Origin: Scytonematopsis contorta HA4267-MV1
GTDB taxonomy: Bacteria; Cyanobacteriota; Cyanobacteriia; Cyanobacteriales; Nostocaceae
Reading direction: 5' to 3'
NCBI GenBank assembly: GCA_019359035.1
Contig: JAHHIC010000032.1
Span: 1 to 64,000 of the forward strand
Length of the DNA: 64,000 bases
A program made the position numbers and the translations under genes. The notes beneath the pieces are model-generated. The model had not been told where the DNA came from, did no database searches, and worked only from the letters and a program-made list of their open reading frames with translations. Position 1 is the first letter of the stretch. Every line of letters begins with the position of its first letter. Below, piece by piece: positions 27,971 to 36,500 of this stretch.

Positions 27971-28570
27971 TTACGAATTATGAACTATTTGCTCGTCTTT
28001 TTTGTTAGTCTTGCACTCCGTTCTGGAAAGTAAATAAATAATTTTTTGTATCACCGCTTCTGTTTGCTGGTCACCATCAATAGTCAATAAGCGACGACGA
28101 CGGTCATAATATTCTAAAATTGGGACAGTACGGTCGTAGAATAACTCTACACGACGCTGTACAATTTCTGGTTGGTCATCTGGGAGAGAACGTCCCAAAG
28201 AGCGATTAACCAGAACTGCTTCCGGTACCTGGAGATAAATTGCCCAATTTAACTTTTGCCCCAGGTCATCCAACAAAAAATCCAATTCCTCTGCTTGGAA
28301 CGCAGTACGGGGATAACCTTCTAGTACCCAACCAGCTTCGACATCCGATTTACAAAGCCGCATTCTGATAAATTCAATCATTAGTTCGTCTGGAACTAAC
28401 TCTCCTTTTTCCACATAAGGTTGTGCGTAACGACCCAAATCGCTTTTACTAGCGATTGCGTCCCGCAAAACTCCTCCTGTAGAAATGCGTGGAATATCAA
28501 AATGCCTACAAATGCGGTCAGCTTGAGTACTTTTTCCCGCTCCGGAACCACCCAGAATCACCAATCTCAC
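27971..28570 (-). CDS. adk: Adenylate kinase family nucleoside monophosphate kinase
   Basis: A 199-residue protein with P-loop LVILGGSGAGKSTQADRIC, the NMP-binding region ISTGGVLRDAI, LVPDELMIEFIRMRL, GWVLEGYPRTAFQAEELDFL, and a short LID near VNRSLGRSLPDDQPEIVQRR. The LID has no zinc cysteines. The enzyme converts AMP and ATP to two ADP; cyanobacteria often have a second, shorter adenylate kinase like this besides the one in the ribosomal operon. The start is GTG 28570 with GGGGTGA upstream. The polar C-terminal tail (TNKKDEQIVHNS) is not conserved. Specificity for AMP over other nucleotides is assumed. Confidence 0.88.
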   Translation of the reverse strand: MRLVILGGSGAGKSTQADRICRHFDIPRISTGGVLRDAIASKSDLGRYAQPYVEKGELVPDELMIEFIRMRLCKSDVEAGWVLEGYPRTAFQAEELDFLLDDLGQKLNWAIYLQVPEAVLVNRSLGRSLPDDQPEIVQRRVELFYDRTVPILEYYDRRRRLLTIDGDQQTEAVIQKIIYLLSRTECKTNKKDEQIVHNS

Positions 28571-28750
28571 AACAATTCACCCCTCATACTCACTCCTAAT
28601 ACAGTTAAGCAGGCTATGGTATAAATCCGTTTCGCCCACACATACGTAAGATTTCACATTTCCAGTTTTAAGCCATCTTGCCAGCTTTGTCATGGTATTT
28701 ATCCCTGATAAATATGTTTTCATTGCTACGATGTTTTGTAGACAGAAAAA

Positions 28751-28785
28751 TTGCATCGAAATTTAAATAATAATTTCGATTGCAA
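28751..28785. repeat. Inverted repeat upstream of the CobO-like gene
   Basis: TTGCATCGAAATT pairs with AATTTCGATTGCAA around an AT-rich loop, one base bulged. It lies between adk and the plus-strand P-loop gene in a 366-bp gap with no further gene; it could be an adk leader structure or a regulator site. Confidence 0.35.
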
Positions 28786-28815
28786 CAACCTCTTGACTCA
28801 GCATAAACCTAGTGC

Positions 28816-28844
28816 TTGACTAGAAATGCTGCATTCCATATACA
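28816..28844 (+). promoter_or_regulatory. Sigma-70-type promoter for the CobO-like gene
   Basis: TTGACT, 17 bp, TATACA: good hexamers at ideal spacing, 92 bp upstream of ATG 28937. Confidence 0.45.
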
Positions 28845-28936
28845 ATAAATATTTTTCCCAGCAACCTTAGCAAAAGGATTGTTGAAATAGCTTTATTACC
28901 TAGTACATTATTTAAACCACTATTTAAACCAGTTCT

Positions 28937-29473
28937 ATGATTGCCCAGCTAGAAACGCAAAGTGTTAATTTCCCAGAAAACCAACCATACCCAGTTGAAG
29001 GCTTGGTGCAAGTTTTTACCAGTTCGTCTCGAACCTTTTTTACCACAGTAATGGCTGAAGCACTGAGAATTGCTGGTCAAGGAACGACGGTATTAATAGT
29101 ACAATTCCTCAAAGGTGGTATTGCCCAAGGTCAAAATAACCCTATTCGTTTGGGGCTTTCTTTAGATTGGATTCGCTGTGATTTACCCCGTTGTATTGAT
29201 ACACCACATTTAGATGAAAGCGAAGCTCAATCCTTACAAGCTTTATGGCAACATACTATTAGTGTGGTAAACGAGGGTAAATATTCTCTTGTTGTTTTGG
29301 ATGAGTTAACTTTGGCAGTCAATTTCGGTTTAATAGCAGAAGCTGAAGTTTTAGAGTTTCTTGCCAAACGACCTAAGCATATCGATATTATTCTCACTGG
29401 TCCTGATATACCGTCATCTATTTTAGATTTGGCTGACCAAGTTACAGAAATTCGTCGTTCTCATCGAACTTAA
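28937..29473 (+). CDS. CobO/BtuR-like P-loop protein with degenerate Walker A
   Basis: A 178-residue protein with the fold of ATP:corrinoid adenosyltransferases: GLVQVFTSSSRTFFTTVMAE in place of the usual GNGKGKTT P-loop region, then TTVLIVQFLKGGIAQGQNN, LVVLDELTLAVNFGLI (Walker B with D-E-L) and DIILTGPDIPSSILDLADQV. The Walker A Gly and Lys residues are missing (TSSSRTFFTT), so normal ATP binding is doubtful. RefSeq-like names for such cyanobacterial proteins are simply P-loop NTPase family. It may be a corrinoid-binding or regulatory relative. A promoter lies at 28816-28844. It is followed directly by a TTGACGG heptamer array. Confidence 0.75.
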   Translation: MIAQLETQSVNFPENQPYPVEGLVQVFTSSSRTFFTTVMAEALRIAGQGTTVLIVQFLKGGIAQGQNNPIRLGLSLDWIRCDLPRCIDTPHLDESEAQSLQALWQHTISVVNEGKYSLVVLDELTLAVNFGLIAEAEVLEFLAKRPKHIDIILTGPDIPSSILDLADQVTEIRRSHRT

Positions 29474-29474
29474 G

Positions 29475-29654
29475 TGTTGACGGTTGACTGTTGACTGTTG
29501 ACTGGTGAGGATTAATTGTCATTGTGTTCAAAAAGTGTTCCCTATAACGGGAGTGGAGGAACGACGAAATAACCTCCCGCTCTCTACTACAGCGAAAAAA
29601 TATTCAGCCGTCAGCCATCAACCGTCAACAGTCAACCTTCAACCGTCAACAACC
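29475..29654. repeat. Composite element: TTGACNG heptamer arms around a core
   Basis: GTTGACGGTTGACTG units at 29475-29504 face CAACCGTCAACAGTC units at about 29606-29654. The core contains GAACGACGAAATAACCTCCC, similar to GGACGACGAAGCAACCTCCT in the element at 53994-54204. It fills the space between two convergent genes and supplies the stop of the dCMP deaminase gene. Confidence 0.7.
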
Positions 29655-30208
29655 TGTGCTGCTCTTGCAACAGAAGTTGGATTCATTAAAAATAAAGCCG
29701 CTTTATGTACTACAGCTTCAGATAGCTGAATTTGTTTAAGCGTCACTAAGCCATCATCGATAAAAGAATCTCTCACCAGAGCTTTATCCCCACTGTTGAA
29801 AGTTGTTTCGTAAAAAATTTCTTTAATTCCCGCAGAAATAATTAACTTTAAACAAGAAAGACAAGGCTCTAAGGTAACGTAAATACTTGAACCAGTTGTT
29901 GGAATACCATGCTTTGCCGCTTGAGCAATCGCATTGGCTTCGGCATGTACAGCCCTTGATGGTAAAGTCTTACTAACAAGACAACTACTCAAGCTGGGAT
30001 AACAAAATCCTTGAGATGTACAATGGGGTGAACCAGATGGTGGACCATTGTAACCTGTCGCTAATACTTGCTTATTTTTTACGATTACAGCACCAACGGG
30101 AAAAGCAAGACAAGTTGAGCGTGTTGCTGCTAATTTCGCTAGCATCATGAAATACTCGTCCCATGTTGGTCTTAGGTAGTTGTCTTTGACTGGAGAAATA
30201 TTTGACAT
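29639..30208 (-). CDS. dCMP deaminase (cytidine/deoxycytidylate deaminase family)
   Basis: A 189-residue protein with the zinc-dependent deaminase motif: HAEANAIAQ (zinc His88, catalytic Glu90) and PCLSCLKLII (zinc Cys116 and Cys119), with the deoxycytidylate-type insert GYNGPPSGSPHC...C before it. It turns dCMP into dUMP, the thymidylate synthase substrate. It is the last of four same-strand genes that act on deoxypyrimidines or look as if they do (thymidylate synthase, dCTP-deaminase-like, deoxyribosyltransferase-like). Its last residues, QVVDG, and the TGA stop come from a TTGACGGTTGA heptamer array, so the original C-terminus may have been replaced. Oligomeric, cytoplasmic. Confidence 0.88.
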   Translation of the reverse strand: MSNISPVKDNYLRPTWDEYFMMLAKLAATRSTCLAFPVGAVIVKNKQVLATGYNGPPSGSPHCTSQGFCYPSLSSCLVSKTLPSRAVHAEANAIAQAAKHGIPTTGSSIYVTLEPCLSCLKLIISAGIKEIFYETTFNSGDKALVRDSFIDDGLVTLKQIQLSEAVVHKAALFLMNPTSVARAAQVVDG

Positions 30209-30276
30209 AGTATCTTAATCTCAAATTTAAGAAACATAATTAACAATAGAATTCACTAAACCATTAAAAGCATCAA

Positions 30277-30738
30277 TTAAATATTATTTGCTCTCCAATT
30301 TACTAAAACTGTTTTTAACAGATTTAACGCATGTTCATGGTCATAAAATTGAATTTCTGCAATCACTGTAGGAATCCCACGTGGAAATCTTGATATCCGT
30401 TTACCTTTCTCATAGAGAAGAATTACAGGGATGTCATTAGTTTCTGCATAAGCTAACTCCATCCCTACACCAAAAGAGAGAGCTCCCAAGTAAGCAATAA
30501 CTAAATCTGATATGCCCACTTGATGCTTATCTTTTTCAAAAACTTCGCTAGGAGTAATATTAGGATTGTTTACTGGGTCTGTATACAAATGGGGCACATA
30601 AGCTAACATACCAACTTCATTACAAAGCGAACCAATTTTTTCATACAGAGCTTTACATTCTGTTGGTTTTTCTACGTCAGTCAAAGCTCCAGAAACATAT
30701 ATTTTGTGAATCTTTGAGTTTTTTGTCATAGGCTTCAT
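30277..30738 (-). CDS. Nucleoside 2-deoxyribosyltransferase-like protein
   Basis: A 153-residue protein with the Rossmann-like fold of nucleoside 2-deoxyribosyltransferases and Rcl/DNPH1: KIHKIYVSGALTD at the start, CNEVGMLAYVPHLYTDP, FEKDKHQVGISDLVIAYLGA (Asp in the D-L-V/I motif) and SFGVGMELAYAE with the probable catalytic Glu. Members move deoxyribose between bases or hydrolyse deoxynucleotides. It lies 68 bp upstream of dCMP deaminase and 122 bp downstream of the dCTP-deaminase-like gene on the same strand. Substrate is not predictable; nucleotide turnover or defence by nucleotide removal are both possible. Confidence 0.7.
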   Translation of the reverse strand: MKPMTKNSKIHKIYVSGALTDVEKPTECKALYEKIGSLCNEVGMLAYVPHLYTDPVNNPNITPSEVFEKDKHQVGISDLVIAYLGALSFGVGMELAYAETNDIPVILLYEKGKRISRFPRGIPTVIAEIQFYDHEHALNLLKTVLVNWRANNI

Positions 30739-30860
30739 TTTATAGTAAATAAACGTAATAATATAATTTATTTTTTACAAAGAATATTACTAATTATATA
30801 TTTAATGACAAAATTTAAGTTGGTGACCTATATCCAAGTCAACAGTGACAGTTAATGAAC

Positions 30861-31664
30861 TTATGGCTGTGTCTGCCGAGTAGGAGTTGGTTTGGAGTCA
30901 TTTGAAGAAGAAGGCTTAAAAACCTGAATAGCTGTTATTACTGCTGTAAACAATGCTGCTATCGCGGCTAATGCTGTCCATCGAGTTATTGTATCCGAAC
31001 CTAAAGGTAGTAACAATAATTGATTAATTTTGACTTTCAGCTTTTTGTACTCGCTAGAGTTCAAACAAAGCATTTTGAGATTATCTGTGTTACCTTGCAT
31101 CCACAAATTATTCCTGTCATTAAAATAATCGCGAATTTTATTAGTGTTGGGAAGACCTTTGAGGACATCAAGCCTAGCTGCAACATCGATATTCTTCATC
31201 GCTGATTTTGAACTTAACCTCTCAACTATTAAGTAAGCAATTGGTTCATTAGTATTTTGAGTATAAATTTTTATTGGCTTATCTGATAAGTTATTAAGCC
31301 CTATACAAAGTACACCAGACCAGCAAGGGTTTACTCTCGTACCAATATGTCCTATCCCTTTAGAAACGAGGGGTACTGTGGAATAAACAGGGCTAAACAG
31401 ATAACTACTTAAGTAAACAGATTCATCAGACCATACCAAAGCCGTATCTCTTGCTGGTATCTCAAAAAATTCCCTTTCTTCACCAGGTTTATCTGGATTT
31501 GCTTCCTTTTGGATAATTAACTGTTCTTGTTTTCCAATGGCATAAGCGTATTTACTTGCAGTTAAACATAAATTACAACCCTTGATACTCCCTGGCTTGA
31601 GAGGATGAAAAAATATACCTTTACCAAGTTCCCGGATTAGGTCGCGTTCTCCCAAAACCGACAT
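30861..31664 (-). CDS. dCTP-deaminase/dUTPase-fold protein with C-terminal membrane helix, active site altered
   Basis: About 267 residues from ATG 31664 (GGGAG upstream; TTG one codon earlier also in frame). Residues about 1-190 align by eye to dCTP deaminase: KPGSIKGCNLCLTASKYAYA, LVSKGIGHIGTRVNPCWSGV and LCIGLNNLSDKPIKI. At the positions of E. coli Dcd Ser-Ser-Leu-Ala-Arg and catalytic Glu138 (V-L-E-F) the protein has S-K-G-I-G and C-I-G-L, so Arg115 and Glu138 are both Gly. A helical middle follows, then a membrane segment WTALAAIAALFTAVITAIQV near the C-terminus. Longer dCTP deaminases act in phage defence by draining dCTP, but this one may only sense nucleotides. Confidence 0.7.
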   Translation of the reverse strand: MSVLGERDLIRELGKGIFFHPLKPGSIKGCNLCLTASKYAYAIGKQEQLIIQKEANPDKPGEEREFFEIPARDTALVWSDESVYLSSYLFSPVYSTVPLVSKGIGHIGTRVNPCWSGVLCIGLNNLSDKPIKIYTQNTNEPIAYLIVERLSSKSAMKNIDVAARLDVLKGLPNTNKIRDYFNDRNNLWMQGNTDNLKMLCLNSSEYKKLKVKINQLLLLPLGSDTITRWTALAAIAALFTAVITAIQVFKPSSSNDSKPTPTRQTQP

Positions 31665-31810
31665 CAATTGCTCCCGTTATTTTAAAAATGTAATTTAATT
31701 TTCAGTAAAATGTAAGTTAGTATTTATACTAATTACTGGATTAACATTATAGTATACGGAAGCTTGTTTTGGAAATCAGGAAAAAATTTTACCGTTGTTT
31801 AAATGATATT

Positions 31811-31842
31811 AAAAAGCTCCAATTTATAAATTGGAGCTTTTT
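31811..31842 (-). terminator. Hairpin terminator after thymidylate synthase gene
   Basis: AAAAAGCTCCAATT and its reverse complement form a perfect stem with an A-run and T-run on either side, so it works in both directions. It lies 33 bp beyond the thymidylate synthase stop. The dCTP-deaminase-like gene downstream therefore probably has its own promoter. Confidence 0.8.
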
Positions 31843-31874
31843 AAGGCTTTTGACAGATTTTTGATGCTAGGATT

Positions 31875-33362
31875 CTACCTATCTTGGCAGTACTCTGCAC
31901 CACTTTTAATACAGCTACTAGCCTTTTGTAATTCCAATCCTAAGTATGCTGCGTGTTCTGGCTGAATTCCTGGGGAACTAGAGCAAATTTCTCTCACCAG
32001 CACCAAAGGATTTCTACCGCGATAACACATGACAACTTCACCACTACCAGCGGTTGTTTGGTTAACAATTATTTCTTTGCCATCAACCTCAATCAAAAAA
32101 TTCCCAGAGGGGTCATGATAATCACGCTGATTATAAATTTCTGCATACTGATTGGCAATTAACCTCTCTGAATTTTCCCAAGTATCATCATAGATATGAG
32201 CTGATTGGCTAATAGTAATTAACGGTCCCATTTTCAAGTCATATTTAGAACGACTAGCTATTTCATCACGAATATGTCGCTGTAAAGCTACTAATCCCAT
32301 AGCATTTGCAGGCCACGCAGCAAACATATCATTACTTCTAAGTGTGGCAGTTAATGATAATTCATTGTCCACAACTCGCAACCAAATATGGTTTAAACAA
32401 GGGCTTCCACCTTTGTCATGGTCTTTTGCATCCCATAAATTCATCACAGCACTTGCAGCGTCAATTTCTCCTATTAACTTCTCAATTACCTGCTCAATTT
32501 GGTCGCGCCCAAACCAAGAACGTAAACGCTGGCCATATGTATATTTTACCCCTTCACGAAACGGTGAATCATCCAAAATTTGCGAAATATATTCTTTGAT
32601 AAAATCACGGTCAACTGGTAAATAATTAGGTTCGGGAAAGTAAAATTCTTCCGGTTCTTCGGTAACAATAGCCATTAAATCAATTAACTCTTGCCATTGT
32701 CCGTCATAACCAGTTGGGCGGATTGTTCCCGTTGTTTTTATCCTGTGGATAATTTTGACCCAAGTTTCGGCTATTGTTTTACCCTCTATTCTATGTCCAT
32801 AGCGTGTGCCTGGTAATACATTTGGCACTACTTCAGACATTGAAAATTTTATGGGTAAACCCCAAGGTTCTACTGTTTCTCGTTGAGCGTATAACTTAAC
32901 TAAATTAACTGCTTCCGCAATCGATGTAGTAAAAACATACTCTACAGACTGCCGCAATTTATCTAACGCGCTACGCTCAACCTCAATGTCGATATACCCA
33001 GCACGAGTGGAGTTAATCTTCCAGCAAAGTCTTCCTGTGTCGCTAACTCCTTCCACAAAACCATTACGGAAAAAGTCTAATAAGCATTCTCCAGCACCCG
33101 AATTTTTGTCTTCCTTGGTGGCTTCCAGGATGACCAAAAACCTAACGTGCGGATTGTACAGCAAATTGCGTATTAGCAGGTTTATTCCCCTACTAGGCGA
33201 GTATAGTTGACCGATTACAGCATATTCATCAGGGTCTAACTGTTTAGCAACCGCCTGCTTAACTGTCCATCCTGTAATTATTGCTGTTTGTCCCCCACCA
33301 TAGAATAGCTGGTTGGGCTTATAAAGGGCTTGGTACTTAAAATTAGTGGCTGAAATTTTCAT
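31875..33362 (-). CDS. DUF4346-thymidylate synthase (archaeal-type ThyA-like)
   Basis: A 495-residue protein. Residues about 20-165 resemble the DUF4346/MtrA-related domain (YAVIGQLYSPSRGINLLIRN, LVILEATKEDKNSGAGECLL). The C-terminal part has thymidylate synthase landmarks: YTYGQRLRSW near 275, nucleophile Cys322 in GGSPCLNHIWLRV, SLTATLRSNDMFAAWPANAM (the R-S-x-D dUMP motif) near 340, and ISQSAHIYDD near 385. It should convert dUMP to dTMP with methylenetetrahydrofolate. Many cyanobacteria use ThyX instead, so this type of enzyme is notable. The following gene cluster feeds dUMP. The fused N-terminal domain's role is unknown. Confidence 0.8.
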   Translation of the reverse strand: MKISATNFKYQALYKPNQLFYGGGQTAIITGWTVKQAVAKQLDPDEYAVIGQLYSPSRGINLLIRNLLYNPHVRFLVILEATKEDKNSGAGECLLDFFRNGFVEGVSDTGRLCWKINSTRAGYIDIEVERSALDKLRQSVEYVFTTSIAEAVNLVKLYAQRETVEPWGLPIKFSMSEVVPNVLPGTRYGHRIEGKTIAETWVKIIHRIKTTGTIRPTGYDGQWQELIDLMAIVTEEPEEFYFPEPNYLPVDRDFIKEYISQILDDSPFREGVKYTYGQRLRSWFGRDQIEQVIEKLIGEIDAASAVMNLWDAKDHDKGGSPCLNHIWLRVVDNELSLTATLRSNDMFAAWPANAMGLVALQRHIRDEIASRSKYDLKMGPLITISQSAHIYDDTWENSERLIANQYAEIYNQRDYHDPSGNFLIEVDGKEIIVNQTTAGSGEVVMCYRGRNPLVLVREICSSSPGIQPEHAAYLGLELQKASSCIKSGAEYCQDR

Positions 33363-33396
33363 AGCAATTCCTTAGCTTACACCGCAATGCTCCCTT

Positions 33397-33513
33397 TTTT
33401 GAATTTTGAATTTTGAATTTTGAATTGATGTGACGCTATCAGCAATTGTATGAAATTACAGTCAATTTCCCTAGAATTTTTCCCCACTCCCCACTCTCCA
33501 TTCCCCACTCCCT
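33397..33513. repeat. STRR arrays between thymidylate synthase and metalloprotease genes
   Basis: TTTGAAT heptamers at 33397-33426 and CCCCACTC/CCATTCC heptamers at 33482-33513. The second array touches the stop codon of the metalloprotease gene (TAG followed directly by GGAGTGGGG on the minus strand). Confidence 0.7.
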
Positions 33514-36500
33514 AATTTGAATTTATTTGAGCGTTTAATGCTTTGCTGACCCTATCACGAGACTCCAATAAATGGGCTTTTGTATACTCATCTTCCGAAC
33601 GCGCTCCTTCCAGTTTTTCGTTCAACTGTCTAAGTTTATACCAAGCAAGAGTACGAGCATCTTCGGGTATGCGGTCCATCCCTTTTTCTCTTCGCAATAT
33701 CATCCCAATCAATACGTCTAAATATTGCCTTTGCAAGCCACGTCGTAGGCTAGAAATTTTCATTTTGCCACCTTTGGGCTTTAGCACTTCCGTCCAAATA
33801 CCGTCTTGTAAAGTATTAAATAGCTCTGGTAAGCTCAATGCTTGTCCTTGGGGGGTTTTTAGTTCGATATCCTTGAGACGAGTTAGCCGGTCACCCGAAA
33901 GTAAATCTAGCAAAACTAGGCTTTGTAAGTTTAAAACTAAGTCGTGGATGGGATAATCTAAACGTCCCATACGAGGAGCGCTACCCCAGTGTCGCCAACG
34001 GGAAGGTGCTAATTTATTAAGTAATTCAGGTGGGAAGTTTAATGCTTCTTCGGAAAATACATAGCGTTGCAGTGTAGCTAAAGCTTGCCTTTGTTTTTCT
34101 ATCGGGACAACCTGAAATGGCAATCTTCCTTTTTTATTACCACCGTGAACTCGGTAAAAAGACTGGCCACCAATGTATTTAGTAGTAAAGTAAATATTTT
34201 GGAAATAATTACCTAAAACAGAAATGAATCTATCACTAACATCACTAAAACTCTCACCACTAAGGGGGAAGCGAGTATTTAGACGATTCCACATGACACG
34301 AGAATTATCAAGTTGCCACTGAGAATAACGCAACACATTACTGGTATTGTCCCAAGCATCAGCAGTGGGGTCAAGGTCAAAAACATCCTCATCTGTAGAG
34401 TAACTTAACTCTGGTTTATCTGACTCGTCAGCTATTTTATCCAAAAAGGATTTTTCGGCGATAGGATTCGCACCAGGAATCGGAGTATAACCATAACGAA
34501 TAGCCCAAACATCGTAGGGTCCGACCACATTAGGAAAATAATCACCCTGCTTGACTCCAGCAGGTGCAATATTGGGGGGAATATAATCCATAACAGAGGA
34601 AACCATTCCTCTAGTGCGAGTAATTTCAGTGTTGTTTATCTCTTCTGGAGATAAATAAGTGCTTCCACGGAAGTTATGCCTTAACCCTAAAGTATGTCCG
34701 ACTTCGTGGGCAATAATTAAACGTAAATATTCATGAATATATCTTCGCATGACATCGCTGCTGGGAGGGGTGTCTTGCATCAATGACATAGCTATTGAAC
34801 CATAAGCAAATTGGTTAGCAGCTTCTAGACCATAACAAAGGTCATATTCACCAGCCATTCGCGATAAACGGTTAATCAAACCTTGTGGTGGTTGTACTTC
34901 GTTTTGGGAAGTTGCCTTAGATTTTAACCCATCATTACAGAGTAAACGATTTTGCATCCACTGTGTTAAAGAAGTCCGGTTTTTTTCTTGATTTGGCTGG
35001 ACAATATTACGATAATTACTTTTTAAAGCACGTACAAAACTGGCATCCACCAAAATATCCGCATCTAAAATTTCTCCTGTCAAAGGATTAACGCGGGATG
35101 GGCCCATTGCAAAAAAACCATCTACAGTATTAATCCAGCGAATAGTGTTATAACGAATATCCGCAGGGTCCCAAGTGGCATTATCTGGTCTTTGTTGAAC
35201 TTGAATCGCGTTTTTAAAACCAGCAGCTTCAAAAGCGCGATTCCACATTAAAACCCCTTCTTTAATTGCATCTCGATATTCAAAAGGTACGGCATTATCA
35301 ACCCAAAAAACAATTGGTTTTTTGGGAGGGGAAATAGCAGCAGTTGGGTCTTGTTTTTCTAATTGCCAGCGGTTAACGTATCTTACAAAGGGGTCACGAC
35401 GTTCATCACTGGATAAGTCTTGATAAGCAGTCAGAAAATAACCTACACGGTCATCAGCTATTCGAGAACGATACTTATTATCAGGCAATTGCGATAAACT
35501 GTAGTGGACACGTAAGGTAAACCCACGACTGTCAGCAAGGGTGTCATAATTTGGCATCGCATTTTCTCGACCTGGAGTGTTACCGGAACCCCCGCTAACA
35601 AAATTAAATACTGACTCAACTTCCACATTTTGTGGAAAAACTTTGGCATTTCCAAAATAACCTTGGTCAGGAGACCCTACTGCACCCAAAGAAGTTGATA
35701 ATCCTCCTAAATCGGTTAGTAACAGTTCACCTAAATCTATCAGCAACGTTTTACGCTCCGGGTGAATACTTCTAATTGGTATTGTATAAAGAACCGAATC
35801 ACTAAAAGACCGAGCTAAAGAGCGAGCTTGGGGGTCACCTTCACGGGTACGGAAATTAACGTTACGAACAACAAATTGTAAATTATTATTTACTCTACGA
35901 AAATAAAATAAAAAATCTTGAAGAGGCATTCCACTATAAATACCCCTTTCCCCAATACCAGATTCCAAAGTCGCTGTTGTTAAGAAATTTTTATTTAGTT
36001 GCTCTGGCTTAACTTCCAGTAAAATGCGATTCCGTTCTTTGTGACGATAAAGGGTAAACAAGCCATCCAGTTTTTGCATATCTTTCGTTGCGTCATCAAA
36101 ATTTTCCAACTCATCCCTTCGTCCACCAGGTCTTGAAGGTCCATCGCTGGGCTTTTTATCCGAAGTTCCCGAATTTCCCGATGACGGTTTGCTGACCAAG
36201 AGAAAGGGTTGCTGCTTGGTTTTTTTAGTATTATTAGCAACCCAGATATACGGTTGACTTTCTACCTGCTTCTTTTCGCCAATCACCCACATCCGCGCAG
36301 TAGGTAACCCAGGCATTTGGTAATCGTTGACATTTAGGGAGTTGGGAGTGGGGAGTTGGGAGTGGGGAGTGGGGAGTTGGGAGTTGCGTATCCGTAAGCG
36401 GACGCTTACGGATACGCGAAGCGTGCCGCCTCGGCTTATTGCGAATTGCGTTCGCGTAGCGTGCCGCTTCGGCATATTGTTAATGGGCTTCTTAGCATTA

